Position numbers and translations under genes: made by a program. Shown here piece after piece: positions 8,728-17,867 of a stretch of DNA of 64,000 nt (positions are counted from its first letter, which is position 1; each line of letters opens with the position of its first letter). The notes under the pieces were generated by a model that saw nothing but the letters and a program-made list of their open reading frames with translations, did no database searches and was not told the origin of the DNA. The stretch is from Nostoc flagelliforme FACHB-838 (GTDB lineage: Bacteria > Cyanobacteriota > Cyanobacteriia > Cyanobacteriales > Nostocaceae): assembly GCF_014698065.1 (NCBI RefSeq), contig NZ_JACJSI010000002.1:124001-188000 (forward strand), given 5' to 3'.

Positions 8728-9849
8728 TTAAACTATAATGTCGCTTGCGACTAGTCCTGGTGCTCCTACCAGCTGAATCTCCAACTCAGGGGAAAAATCG
8801 AAATTGGTGTTAGCTTGAAGAATACCTCCCGAATATCGGATTTGACCAACTGCGGAGAATGCAGCAGTCCCAATGAAAGTGAAGGCTTGATCGTTGGCTA
8901 AAAATGGGTTGGCATCAATGGTAGATAGATCAATTTGATCACCTGCTAAGTTACCGTTTCCAAGGAAGTCAGTGATAACATCCCTTGATGCCCCAGGTTG
9001 ACTCTCAAAAACTGAGTTGAAATCGAAAATATCGTTACCCAATCCTCCAGTGAGGCGATCAGTCCCATTACCACCGTTAATGGTATCGTTACCATTTCCA
9101 CCCGATAATTGGTTATTTTGGTCGTCGCCCACAATACTGTCATTTGCATTTGTGCCGATGACATCATCAAAGTCAACTACTGTAAATGGCAATCTTCCCA
9201 AAACAGGAACGTTATTGGCAACTAAACTTCGGGTTTCCAAGTTAACGGTGATAAATACCCCAGCCAAAGACTGGGATGCATCTATAGTGTTGTTGTCAAC
9301 ATCAGAATTAGCAATAATGTTTTCTACTCTAAAGAGCGTGTCTTGCCCCAATCCCCCAGCTTTTCTAACGGTTCCAACACCTGACAAGGTAATCCTTTGA
9401 GATACAGCTCTATAGTTTATAGTATCAAAGCCTTCTCCACCATCAATACTGTCGTTACCCTCACTGCCTATGAAGGTATCGCTGCCATCAGCACCCCCAA
9501 TGAGGGTATCGTTACCAGCACCCCCATCAAGGATATCGCTACTATTACCCCCATCAAGGATATCGTTACCACTACCACCGTTCAGGACATCCCTGTCAGC
9601 ACCGCCATTAAGCACATCATTGTCAGCACCTCCATCGAGAACATCGCTGCCAGCACCCCCATTGAGGATATCGCTACCAGTACCCCCATTAAGGATATCG
9701 CTGCTGGCATTACCGTTCAGGATATCGTTGCCGCCATTGCCGTTCAGGATATCGTTATCAGCACCCCCATTTAGGGCAGGGCGCAAGATAGATGGGCTAC
9801 CGTTGATGGTATTGTTGTCATTAAAATTACTACCGTTAATGGTTGCCAT
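8728..9849 (-). CDS. RTX-type calcium-binding repeat protein
   Basis: The 373-residue product starts MATINGSNFNDNNTINGSPS and has many nonapeptide repeats of the GGxGxDxLx type in two blocks. The first is at about 30-140 (for example LNGGAGSDVLDGGADNDVLN) and the second at about 240-275 (GGNGNDTINGGNGTDRLTGG). A non-repeat insert of about 95 residues (about 145-240, YRAVSQRITLSGVGTVRK...) separates them. The C-terminal 100 residues (DVITDFLGNGNLAGDQIDLSTIDANP...LVGAPGLVASDIIV) are a paralogue of the same region at 7136-7891. It is probably exported by a type I system and binds Ca2+. Its target is unknown. Confidence 0.87.
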   Translation of the reverse strand: MATINGSNFNDNNTINGSPSILRPALNGGADNDILNGNGGNDILNGNASSDILNGGTGSDILNGGAGSDVLDGGADNDVLNGGADRDVLNGGSGNDILDGGNSSDILDGGAGNDTLIGGADGSDTFIGSEGNDSIDGGEGFDTINYRAVSQRITLSGVGTVRKAGGLGQDTLFRVENIIANSDVDNNTIDASQSLAGVFITVNLETRSLVANNVPVLGRLPFTVVDFDDVIGTNANDSIVGDDQNNQLSGGNGNDTINGGNGTDRLTGGLGNDIFDFNSVFESQPGASRDVITDFLGNGNLAGDQIDLSTIDANPFLANDQAFTFIGTAAFSAVGQIRYSGGILQANTNFDFSPELEIQLVGAPGLVASDIIV

Positions 9850-10290
9850 AATCAGCTTCTCTTTAAATTAGAGGTTAAAAAAATTGCCTCGTTCCTCCTT
9901 ATAAGGAAACGAGGTGGAAAAATGAACATACAGATGAATTAAACCTGATTAAAGCAGGTCTTTACCATCAAGCCTGAAAATTTGAGAAGCACAGAATACA
10001 ACATTAATTTTGACATCAGAATACTGCCAACATTAATGTTGTATTCATTGTTCTTATAGGTTATATTTTTGCTACTTTCACTACTAAGGTAGTAAAAAAA
10101 TGAGTAAGTTTGCTCATGCTGTAATTATACGCCTTTTAAAAGGTTTTTACTGTGTTCTGCATAACAAATATCGAAGCGTTTTCCATTACCTGTGCGTAAG
10201 TCCTATTTTAATTAAAAAAAAAGTGGCATTCATTTGTAGAAACTGAATACCACTCTGTATTTCTGAAAAATTCTTGATGACGGAGATATT
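9850..10290. other. Intergenic region upstream of the 373-residue RTX gene
   Basis: This holds a leader hairpin just upstream of the RTX start (CCTCGTT..AACGAGG, 9886-9912) and a 14-bp inverted repeat (9995-10008 with 10032-10045, aatacaacattaat). It also holds a lone copy (about 10193-10206, tgcgtaagtccta) of the terminal repeat seen in the small element at 20856-21047. No gene was seen. Confidence 0.5.
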
Positions 10291-13200
10291 TTAACGAGGT
10301 AGAGGTATCCCCAAAACGGCCACTGCTCCAGCGATCGCACTGGCTGCAAGAGAAGTAATCGCTGTCCCAAATAACCACCAAGCAGCATTGGCTACGGTTT
10401 TTTTGGTTTCTTGAGCTTGTTTTTTAGTTTGCTCTTGGATTGCTTTCAGGCGTTTTTGTGTTTCTTTCTGGATGCGTTCGGCTCGGTACAATACGCCATC
10501 CCGCGCCGCTTCTATTTGGTCAATAATGCGGTTAGCATCCGCCTCAGAAATATCCTGACGAGAACTTATGACTGCAATTAAGGTGTCACGATCAAATTGA
10601 CTGAGGCGATCGCGCAAGGCTTCAAATCCGGCTTGCGGATCGTCAAACACTTTCGCAAAGTCTTGCTTAATCCCTTCATAGTTGAGTTCGGAACGATCCA
10701 GAGAGTTGAGATAGTTGCGAATTTTGGCAAAGACTCCATCCAGCACTGATTGCACTCTCTGCTGGATCTGCTGGAATTGTTCAACAATGGAACCACGAAC
10801 AGAATCAATTTGATCCACAATCCGATTCGCTTCTTCTTCCGAAATATCCTCGCGTTGGGATAACAGCGATACAATTGTCGAACGGTCAAATTTCGAGGCG
10901 CGATCGCTTAAACTCCCAATTCCAGCGCGGGGAGAAGACAGCAGCAATTGTAAATCGCGTTTGATTCCTTCGGGATTAAGTTCTTCTTTGTTAGTGTTAC
11001 GCAGATATTCTTCGAGATTGGCTTCAAAATCTAAAGCTTGTTGAGCAGTACGTTTGGCTAAACGTCGTGGCGCTCTCACAATATCATTAATCGCATCTTG
11101 TACCTGATCAATAATCTGATTAACCTGCTCTTGGCTCAAGTCTCCGCGTTGACTGACGAGTTTAACTAAGGTTTCTCGATCAACATTGGATAAGCGATCG
11201 CGCAGTGCTAAGGCTCCAGCTTTGGGATCATCGAGTAATTTTTCTAAATCGGCTCTGATCCCTTCTGGATCGAGTTCTTCCAAATTAGTGTTGCGGAGAT
11301 ATTCGGTGATCGCTTTTGTCGTTTTTTCGTACTGTTCTCTCGCCTGTTGCGGTACTTGCAAAATACTATCTCGGACTGCTTCAAGCTGATCGAGAGTTTG
11401 GTTGATCTGTTCTTCGCTCAAATCTTGACGCTGATTGAGCAATTGTACCAATGTATCGCGGTCAAATTGCGATAGGCGCGATCGCAAAAGACTAATTCCA
11501 GCTTGCGGATCGTCTAGTAAAACTCTAAACTCACGTTTGATAGCTTCGGGATTGAGTTCGTCTTTGTTAGTATTCCGTAGATATTCTTCAACCCTTTGGC
11601 GCAGTTCATCAGCTCTGGCTTTTGCTTGTTCTTGCAATTCTCTAGCACGATTTAACAGATTATCGCGGTTACGTTCGAGTTGACTAACAATATTATTAGC
11701 TTCCTCTTCACTAATATCTTGACGCTGACTAAGCAATTGTACAAAAGTATCGCGGTCAAATTGCCCAAAGCGACTAGTCAAATCTTCAAACCCAGCTTGC
11801 GGATCTTCCACTAAGTTGGCAAAATCCCGTTCAATACCTTCAGGATTGAGTTCTTCTTTCCCCGTCGAACGAAGATAATCTTCGATCCGGCTGCGGAAAT
11901 CCTGCCCTTTTTCTCGCGTTTGAGCCTGTTTTACAGTTTCTAAAACTTCCAGGCGATCGCTTTCCATTTGGCCGGCAATTTCTTTCACCCTGGCTTCGCT
12001 GATATCACCGCGCTGCTTCAACAAGTTGGTGAAATATTCTTGATTGATTTCTTCCAACTCCCGTCTTACGGTTGCCGGATCGGCATTCACATCATAGATG
12101 ACTTCTTTAAATTCATCTACTAGGGTAATTCGGTTAAAGTGCCAAGGGAACGAATTCAATATGTAGTCTTCTACATCTGCCTTAATCGTGTTTCCAAGTG
12201 ATATTGGTAATTTTGCAGAGACTTGTTCAGCTGCTTGCTCTCTATACTTATTGAATTGTTCTGTGATTTGATCAACATCGACATCTTGAACTTTTTCTTT
12301 CAGCTTTTGCAACTGAGATGTAATTTTGTTCACATCGATATTAGAAAGATTGACCCGATCCAGAACTGCTGGTGCAGCGGCACTCAAACCATATCGAATA
12401 GCTTGGTTAATTATACCATTGCCATTACCGCCTCCCACTGTAACCAGTTGTTGAAGCCGTTCACCCAATTGCTCAGAATTCAATTCTTCAGGTGTAGCAG
12501 ACTTCAGTAAATTGATTACTTGCTCAGTGGGATTTTTGCGATTCAAAGCTTGTTGCCAAGCAGCTTCAAATTGGTCAGCAATGCTATTAATATCTTCTTC
12601 AGATAAATCTGCACGACTGCTGATTAAGTCAACAAATGTTTGGCGATTAATGTTTTGCAATAAATCGCTATTAGCAACAGACTGCAAATCTGTATCTTTA
12701 AGAAGTTGGTCAAATTGATTTCGAATTTCTTTGATATCCAGTTTTGGTAATTGCAGAGAACCTAAAGAACTTTGGAGCGTATTTCTAATACCTTCAGAAT
12801 CAAAACCTGAAGTTAATTCCCGCCGGACTGCGGCTGTAATATCTTCGGCGGTGGAAACTAACTGTTTTTTTGCAGCATTAGCACCGATGCCAGCAGTTGC
12901 TGTGCCCATCAGAGCTTGAAAACCAGAAGTCACAGTATTAGAGATAGAACCAATTAAAGAACCTACCGCCGATGAACCTAACCAAATTACTAGTGCAAAA
13001 TAGGTAGACCAGATGACTACACCTATAATTGATCCTAAAAATGCACTTTCTATTAAGCTAAGTTTTACCGCTAAAAAACAAGCAATAAATAATGCAATGC
13101 TAGCGGTTATTAACGCCCAAGCACCAACTTTAGCTTGAACATTACGAATTGTTTTACCCAAACCTTCTGACTCATCATCAGAATCTGAATCAATTTCCCA

Positions 13201-13410
13201 AGATGAAATTCCTACAGCGACTGAAAAGTTTGTGAGTAACAATTGAAAAGCAAATGCCATTGAAACCCCAGCCAGCAAAGCTACCAAGAATTTAGGCCCA
13301 GAAAAAAGAACTGATGCTTCTTCAGGAGTTAGTACTTCTTGAGCTATTATCGGCGCTAATCCAAAAGGCAGGCAATTCCATCCCAAAATAGTTAAAACAC
13401 CTTGAAACAT
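10291..13410 (-). CDS. Large repeat-built membrane protein of unknown function (1039 aa)
   Basis: I do not recognise a named family. The N-terminus has a hydrophobic segment at about 38-68 (FLVALLAGVSMAFAFQLLL) and two or three more at about 93-170, and a last membrane helix sits near the C-terminus (FGTAITSLAASAIAGAVAVL). Between them lie about seven homologous units of roughly 75 residues plus linkers. The five best begin YLRNTNKEELNPEGIKRDF, pass DDPQAG..LRDRLSQFDRDTL and end SQRQDISEEEANRIVDQIE. Two N-terminal units are divergent. Linkers are Gln/Arg/Lys-rich and probably coiled coil. The protein is likely a membrane-tethered helical scaffold. It lies divergent from a cluster of stress and membrane genes across a 606-bp spacer. 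Confidence 0.75.
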   Translation of the reverse strand: MFQGVLTILGWNCLPFGLAPIIAQEVLTPEEASVLFSGPKFLVALLAGVSMAFAFQLLLTNFSVAVGISSWEIDSDSDDESEGLGKTIRNVQAKVGAWALITASIALFIACFLAVKLSLIESAFLGSIIGVVIWSTYFALVIWLGSSAVGSLIGSISNTVTSGFQALMGTATAGIGANAAKKQLVSTAEDITAAVRRELTSGFDSEGIRNTLQSSLGSLQLPKLDIKEIRNQFDQLLKDTDLQSVANSDLLQNINRQTFVDLISSRADLSEEDINSIADQFEAAWQQALNRKNPTEQVINLLKSATPEELNSEQLGERLQQLVTVGGGNGNGIINQAIRYGLSAAAPAVLDRVNLSNIDVNKITSQLQKLKEKVQDVDVDQITEQFNKYREQAAEQVSAKLPISLGNTIKADVEDYILNSFPWHFNRITLVDEFKEVIYDVNADPATVRRELEEINQEYFTNLLKQRGDISEARVKEIAGQMESDRLEVLETVKQAQTREKGQDFRSRIEDYLRSTGKEELNPEGIERDFANLVEDPQAGFEDLTSRFGQFDRDTFVQLLSQRQDISEEEANNIVSQLERNRDNLLNRARELQEQAKARADELRQRVEEYLRNTNKDELNPEAIKREFRVLLDDPQAGISLLRSRLSQFDRDTLVQLLNQRQDLSEEQINQTLDQLEAVRDSILQVPQQAREQYEKTTKAITEYLRNTNLEELDPEGIRADLEKLLDDPKAGALALRDRLSNVDRETLVKLVSQRGDLSQEQVNQIIDQVQDAINDIVRAPRRLAKRTAQQALDFEANLEEYLRNTNKEELNPEGIKRDLQLLLSSPRAGIGSLSDRASKFDRSTIVSLLSQREDISEEEANRIVDQIDSVRGSIVEQFQQIQQRVQSVLDGVFAKIRNYLNSLDRSELNYEGIKQDFAKVFDDPQAGFEALRDRLSQFDRDTLIAVISSRQDISEADANRIIDQIEAARDGVLYRAERIQKETQKRLKAIQEQTKKQAQETKKTVANAAWWLFGTAITSLAASAIAGAVAVLGIPLPR

Positions 13411-14016
13411 AGGATTTTCTCACTTGCACTGATGAAACAAATACCCATTTAAAAAATGGCTTAATTATTAGTTTAATCAGCCGTTATATCAGATGACACT
13501 TTCTTAGGTAGTAGGTTCATTTGCCAAAAGTAATATTTTGACAAAACCTGGTTATTTTTTTCAGAAAAAATATTGTTTTCTTCCAATTTGGATGAGTTCG
13601 TATAGAAGAAAATAGGCTTAAATATCTTGTCTTTAAGGTGTATTTCTTACAACTATTTTATAGAAATGAATATTTGTATTTATTACCCATATTCACATAA
13701 AAAAATATTTTTATTAAACGAAAAATTATATAAAGGCATTACGTAAAAAAAACGAGCAAGAGTAAATGATATAAATAAAAAATCTTTCTTATACTAAACT
13801 ATCAAAAATATTGACAAACAAACTAATTAGGATTTAAAATTTTGTAAAGCAAACTAGCATTTTAGAATATTCATTAAGATAAAATCACCTATTCCTCATG
13901 ATAGAGACAAAAATTCTTCCAAGCGATTGATGGAAACTAAAAATAAATGTGTATTAATAAAGTTATTACAAGCTATAAAGTTGCGAATAGTTGATTTTGG
14001 CTGAGGAGAGAAAGTA
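13411..14016. other. AT-rich divergent intergenic region (606 bp)
   Basis: It separates the 1039-residue membrane protein (minus) from the glycine-zipper protein (plus) and must hold both promoters. It is very AT-rich. No gene, repeat or clear operator was recognised. A GAGGAGAGA ribosome-binding sequence (about 14003-14011) precedes the 14017 start. Confidence 0.5.
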
Positions 14017-15309
14017 ATGGTTGTAGGTATACAGAAACGTGGTGTAGGTGTATTTTCTAATCGTCGAAATGTTGAAAATGCACTACACGAATTGAAAAGT
14101 GTCGGATTTGACATGAACAGAGTTTCTGTCATTACCCAGGATGGAGACAGAGATGATATAGCTGGGGCTGATGTGCGCGATCGCGTTGGCGATAAATCTG
14201 ACGAAGGCGCTAAAGTTGGAGCAGCTACAGGCGGTGCTTTAGGCGGATTAACTGGCTTGTTAGTTGGTCTTGGCACTTTGGCAATTCCTGGAATCGGGCC
14301 AATTATGCTCGCTGGAGCCGCAGCAACTACCATAGCTACAACTCTTGCTGGTGCTGGTATTGGTGCAGTAGCTGGTAGTTTGCTTGGTGCATTAGTTGGG
14401 TTAGGAATTCCCGAAGAACGAGCCAGAGTTTACGACGAACGCGTCAGACGAGGACATTATTTAGTTATCCTTGATGGCACAGATGCAGAAATTCTCAGAG
14501 CAGAAACAATTTTAAATCGTCAGGGTGTAGAAGAGTTTGGAATTTACGATAACCCAAATCCTACACATACAGCCACAGATACAACCACTGGTTATGTAGC
14601 TCCGGCTAGTAATGCGGCTTATAGTGGTGTTGCTAAACGCGCGATTGGGGTATTTTCTCATCGCCGAGATGCAGAAGTAGCAATTACAGATTTACGAGAT
14701 GCGGGTTTTTCCTTAAGTAAAGTCTCCATCATTGCCAAAGATGCAAAGGGTCATGGGATCGCTGGTGTAGATGTAGACAAAAACGTTGGTAGTGGAAATA
14801 AAGCAGACGATGGTGCAAAAGCTGGAGCAGCTACAGGCGGAGTCGTCGGCGGTTTGACTGGTTTGTTAGTTGGTCTGGGGACTTTAGCAATTCCTGGAGT
14901 TGGGCCGGTGCTTGCAGGTGGCGCAGTAGCAACAGCTTTAGCGACAACCTTAGCTGGTGGTGCGATCGGTGCAGCGGCTGGGGGTATTGTTGGCGCACTT
15001 GTTGGTTTAGGAATTCCTGAAGAGAGAGCTAGAGTATATGGCGATCGCTTTGAAAGAGGCGACTACTTAGTAATTATTGATGGTACAGAAGCTGAAATCC
15101 ATCAAGCTGAAGCGATTCTTAAACGTCGCGGTATTGAAGAATTTGCTATCTATAATTCCACTGAGATTAATGAACATCGCCCTGGCTTAGACCGAGCAAC
15201 GCATAACGATACAGCAGTTGTAAATAGCGATCGCACCAATTATTCAACTGGCCTTCATGGAGACGATCCTGCTGTAGTCATTGTTGATCGTCGTGATGAA
15301 ACACTTTAA
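14017..15309 (+). CDS. Duplicated general-stress (YflT-like) glycine-zipper membrane protein
   Basis: The 430-residue protein is an internal duplication. Each half starts with an alpha/beta domain (GVGVFSNRRNVENALHELKS at about 9 and IGVFSHRRDAEVAITDLRDA at about 210), resembling heat-induced stress protein YflT. Each then has a glycine-zipper double hairpin (GAATGGALGGLTGLLVGLGT) likely to insert in membranes, and a C-terminal ferredoxin-like strand set (YLVILDGTDAEILRAETIL). The acidic tail ends at 430. Similar proteins in Nostoc are annotated as stress or low-temperature-induced proteins; that link is from memory. A good ribosome-binding site lies 6-14 bp upstream. It heads a run of plus-strand envelope/stress genes. 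Confidence 0.7.
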   Translation: MVVGIQKRGVGVFSNRRNVENALHELKSVGFDMNRVSVITQDGDRDDIAGADVRDRVGDKSDEGAKVGAATGGALGGLTGLLVGLGTLAIPGIGPIMLAGAAATTIATTLAGAGIGAVAGSLLGALVGLGIPEERARVYDERVRRGHYLVILDGTDAEILRAETILNRQGVEEFGIYDNPNPTHTATDTTTGYVAPASNAAYSGVAKRAIGVFSHRRDAEVAITDLRDAGFSLSKVSIIAKDAKGHGIAGVDVDKNVGSGNKADDGAKAGAATGGVVGGLTGLLVGLGTLAIPGVGPVLAGGAVATALATTLAGGAIGAAAGGIVGALVGLGIPEERARVYGDRFERGDYLVIIDGTEAEIHQAEAILKRRGIEEFAIYNSTEINEHRPGLDRATHNDTAVVNSDRTNYSTGLHGDDPAVVIVDRRDETL

Positions 15310-15460
15310 CCCAAGGTAGTTGTCACTGACATCAATTCTGCGAAATTATAGGAGCAAGTAGATAAAAACTTTGCTCCTCGCTTCAGAAACTTGCTCCTCA
15401 CTTATGCCGTGAATATCAACAAACTCCACAAGTTTCCCTTTCCGATTCAGAATTAAACAT

Positions 15461-15919
15461 ATGCAAAAGCTAACTCCTTTCTTAATTAGTTGTCTCTTTG
15501 TTTTTGGTGTCGCCGCTTGTCAAGATACTGCCAAAACAACTGTAAGTGCGCCTGCTCCTGAAGAAGCTCCACAAGTTCCATCGACACAAACAACACAAGC
15601 TGCTAAAGAAGACGCGCAAAGTGAAGTTCGCAGAAGGCAACTTAATGCTGATATTCGCGCCCGCGAAGAGCGAAATAATCTCACTGGCGGCGATACAAAC
15701 AGAGCCGCCAGTGACTTAGCAAGTCAAGTTCGCTCTAAGTTAGAGGCTAATATACCGAATGGTCAATTAACAGTTGATGCAGCAGATGATGGGACTGTAA
15801 CTGTAGCAGGAACCGTAAACAATCAAGACCAGTTGGCTAAGATTGAACCTTTATCTAAGGAAATTAAAGGTGTCACAAATGTAGTTGTTAAAGCCGTTGT
15901 TGCTCCTCCACAAAGCTGA
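15461..15919 (+). CDS. BON-domain lipoprotein
   Basis: The 152-residue product has a lipoprotein signal: MQKLTPFLISCLFVFGVAAC with the lipobox VAAC (Cys20). A disordered Ala/Pro/Gln-rich stretch and a charged helix (about 45-75) follow. The BON domain is at about 80-147 (LASQVRSKLEANIPN..LTVDAADDGTVTVAGTVNNQ...GVTNVVVKAVV). BON domains bind phospholipid or protect membranes, and OsmY is the classic osmotic-stress case. A role in the periplasm or at the outer membrane under stress is inferred from this and from the neighbouring stress gene. Confidence 0.8.
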   Translation: MQKLTPFLISCLFVFGVAACQDTAKTTVSAPAPEEAPQVPSTQTTQAAKEDAQSEVRRRQLNADIRAREERNNLTGGDTNRAASDLASQVRSKLEANIPNGQLTVDAADDGTVTVAGTVNNQDQLAKIEPLSKEIKGVTNVVVKAVVAPPQS

Positions 15920-16112
15920 GGTAGCTAACAAAAAATTTAAATGAGTAGGTAGGCATAAATAAGTTGCGATGTCCCTACTCGCACTTAGTGGTCAGCTATA
16001 CTCAATAGTGACCATTAATAATTTATAACTGAACGACTGACGACCTGAATAATTATATTTATTGACGATCAGTCAGTTATACAAACTCTTACATTGGTCA
16101 AAAATAAAAACT

Positions 16113-16547
16113 ATGGAAACCGAACAACAGCAACGTGAATCCATCAATGCTTCCTTATCACAAGATATGCTAGCAATTGAAGGTGCTGATACTCAAAACT
16201 TGCCAAAGTTACCACCAGCATCTGAACCTGAATCTCAATGGCAGCAAATTAGCAGGCAAGTTTCTCAATTTTTGGAGCAACTGCCTAGATACTTAGGTAG
16301 CTTTTTTCAGGACTACAAGCAACCTCTAATAACTGTTGCTTTAATTCTGACGGCGATTATTACAGCCAAAGTAGTACTAGCATTACTTGATGCAATCAAT
16401 GATATTCCCCTACTTTCGCCACTCTTTGAGCTAGTCGGAATTAGTTACGCCAGTTGGTTTATTTTCCGTTATTTGCTGAAAGCTTCTACTCGGCAAGAAT
16501 TAGCTGATGAAATTGAATTTCTGAAAAACCAGTTTTTAGGCGAATAA
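16113..16547 (+). CDS. CAAD-domain membrane protein
   Basis: The likely product (METEQQQRESINASLSQDML...) is 144 residues. An upstream in-frame ATG at 16062 would add 17 residues, but the sequence after it looks like leader DNA. After an acidic, disordered N-terminus comes a helix (WQQISRQVSQFLEQLPRYLG). Two membrane helices follow (LITVALILTAIITAKVVLALL and LVGISYASWFIFRYLL), then a C-terminal amphipathic helix. This matches the cyanobacterial CAAD domain, known as an appendage that anchors some aminoacyl-tRNA synthetases to thylakoids and also found as stand-alone small membrane proteins, including plant CURT1 relatives. Stand-alone members may act in thylakoid shaping. Confidence 0.75.
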   Translation: METEQQQRESINASLSQDMLAIEGADTQNLPKLPPASEPESQWQQISRQVSQFLEQLPRYLGSFFQDYKQPLITVALILTAIITAKVVLALLDAINDIPLLSPLFELVGISYASWFIFRYLLKASTRQELADEIEFLKNQFLGE

Positions 16548-17246
16548 ATTACTAACTTATCTGAGACAGGATTCAGGAGTCATAATTCAGCATAAATTCT
16601 GTATGAATAGACTCTTTTTAAACCCCAACTAAACCTCTGCTTTAGTTGTTTTTAAGAGTATTACAAAAATACTGGAACTGCTAAAGCTACGCCCGTAAGG
16701 GCACGGCTTGCAATATAATCTTGTACCACATCTGAATGGGAACCGCTATAATAGCAAAATTCAGTCGAAAAGGACTAATAATACTATCATTAGTTCTTTT
16801 AAAATAAATTAAAAAGAAACCGCCCAGAAGTTTATTTTCGGGCGGTTTTTTAATTTTTACAAGAGGTCTAATGCCCCTTGATATCAGCGTCAATTTCAGC
16901 CTAAATCTTTGTTCTACATAATGCAATACGGTTAAGTTAGACCTAAAAACTTTAGGCTGCGTAGGTTAGGTTAAAGAAGGAAACCAACATTTTCGGGCAT
17001 TTGTTGGGTTTTACTTCCCTACGGACGTTACGCGAACGTTTAACCCAAGTGTATTGCTACATAATGAACCTAAATTACAACCATTTAACATAAATTAATA
17101 TGATTTTCTAGGATACATCAAAAGATAGATAACATAACATTATATTTTAATTTAAATCACTTCTAAAGATAGTAGATTCAAGATGAAAAAAAGCGTAGTC
17201 TAGTTTTTGAAGTTATTTAATACATTCTTTAACGAGGACATAAATT
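16548..17246. other. 699-bp intergenic region with terminator and palindromes
   Basis: It contains a strong terminator-like hairpin at 16817-16856, another hairpin at about 16775-16797 (ggactaat..attagttc), and a TATAAT box at 16713-16718 upstream of both. A Nostoc-type repeated palindrome lies at 17000-17050 (ttgggttttac..gtttaaccc, with cctacggacgttacgcgaacg inside). The box-hairpin-terminator arrangement could encode a small RNA of about 100-140 nt. No protein gene was recognised. Confidence 0.45.
16817..16856 (+). terminator. Strong Rho-independent terminator-like hairpin
   Basis: AAACCGCCC pairs with GGGCGGTTT around a 14-base loop and is followed by a T-rich run on the plus strand. The mirror (minus strand) also ends in T-rich DNA, so it may work in both directions. 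It lies 270 bp after the CAAD gene, which is far for that gene, so it may end a separate small transcript. Confidence 0.75.
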
Positions 17247-17654
17247 ATGGCTAATGAAGCAGTTAATCAAGGTATAGATTCATCTGATCGGGCTGAAGTA
17301 GATACTTATGATCGTGGTATTATCCCAGCAGAAACAGCCGCTCGGATGGAAAGAGAAGGAACTACCTACAAAACACTCCCCACAGAAGAAAGGGAGGCAG
17401 ATGCACCTACAGATGACCAAACTGATCCAGATAGTATACGCACTACTGACGGCTATACCGTAGACAAAGAAGGTTTGTTGAACAACTATGCAGTTGAACC
17501 AGAAATGTACTACGAAGAACCGGGTGATGCACGTAAAAAAGCAGCAGAAGATAAAGCAAATCGTGTTGAAGAACTTGGAGAAATTAATCAAGACGAAGAA
17601 GGCAAGTTGACAGAAAAGGGTGACAGCCGGGGCAGAGGGCCAGGAATAATTTAA
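17247..17654 (+). CDS. Acidic hydrophilic protein, probable stress protein of unknown function
   Basis: The 135-residue product MANEAVNQGIDSSDRAEVDT... is strongly acidic and lacks hydrophobic segments and Cys. It has a conserved-looking first half (RGIIPAETAARMEREGTTYK, PTEEREADAPTDDQTDPDS), the mid-segment TTDGYTVDKEGLLNNYAVEP, and a tail ending in SRGRGPGII. Similar small proteins occur across Nostocales as hypothetical proteins. The composition suggests an intrinsically disordered, hydrophilin-like protein. The start has a good AACGAGG ribosome-binding sequence. It is followed by a terminator at 17714-17734. Function is not known. Confidence 0.65.
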   Translation: MANEAVNQGIDSSDRAEVDTYDRGIIPAETAARMEREGTTYKTLPTEEREADAPTDDQTDPDSIRTTDGYTVDKEGLLNNYAVEPEMYYEEPGDARKKAAEDKANRVEELGEINQDEEGKLTEKGDSRGRGPGII

Positions 17655-17713
17655 TTCACAATTATGCTTTTTCTGGATAAAATTAGACGTAATAAAACGG
17701 AATAGGTGGTTGT

Positions 17714-17734
17714 AGAGACGCAATGATTGCGTCT
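17714..17734 (+). terminator. Hairpin after the acidic protein gene
   Basis: GAGACGCAA pairs with TTGCGTCTC across a TGA loop and is followed by tatttatat, about 60 bp past the stop codon. The sequence belongs to a repeated gtagagacg-type palindrome; another copy is at 44092-44122. It may be a mobile palindrome doing the job of a terminator. Confidence 0.6.
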
Positions 17735-17867
17735 CTATTTATATGGGCAAATAAAGTGCAAGCTGACATAGAATTGTATGAGAATTTTTTAGCTTGGGCT
17801 GTGTTTTAACTTAGTGCCATTCAAGACAAGGGGATAAGGAGAATAATCCATGCCCAATGCCCATTCG

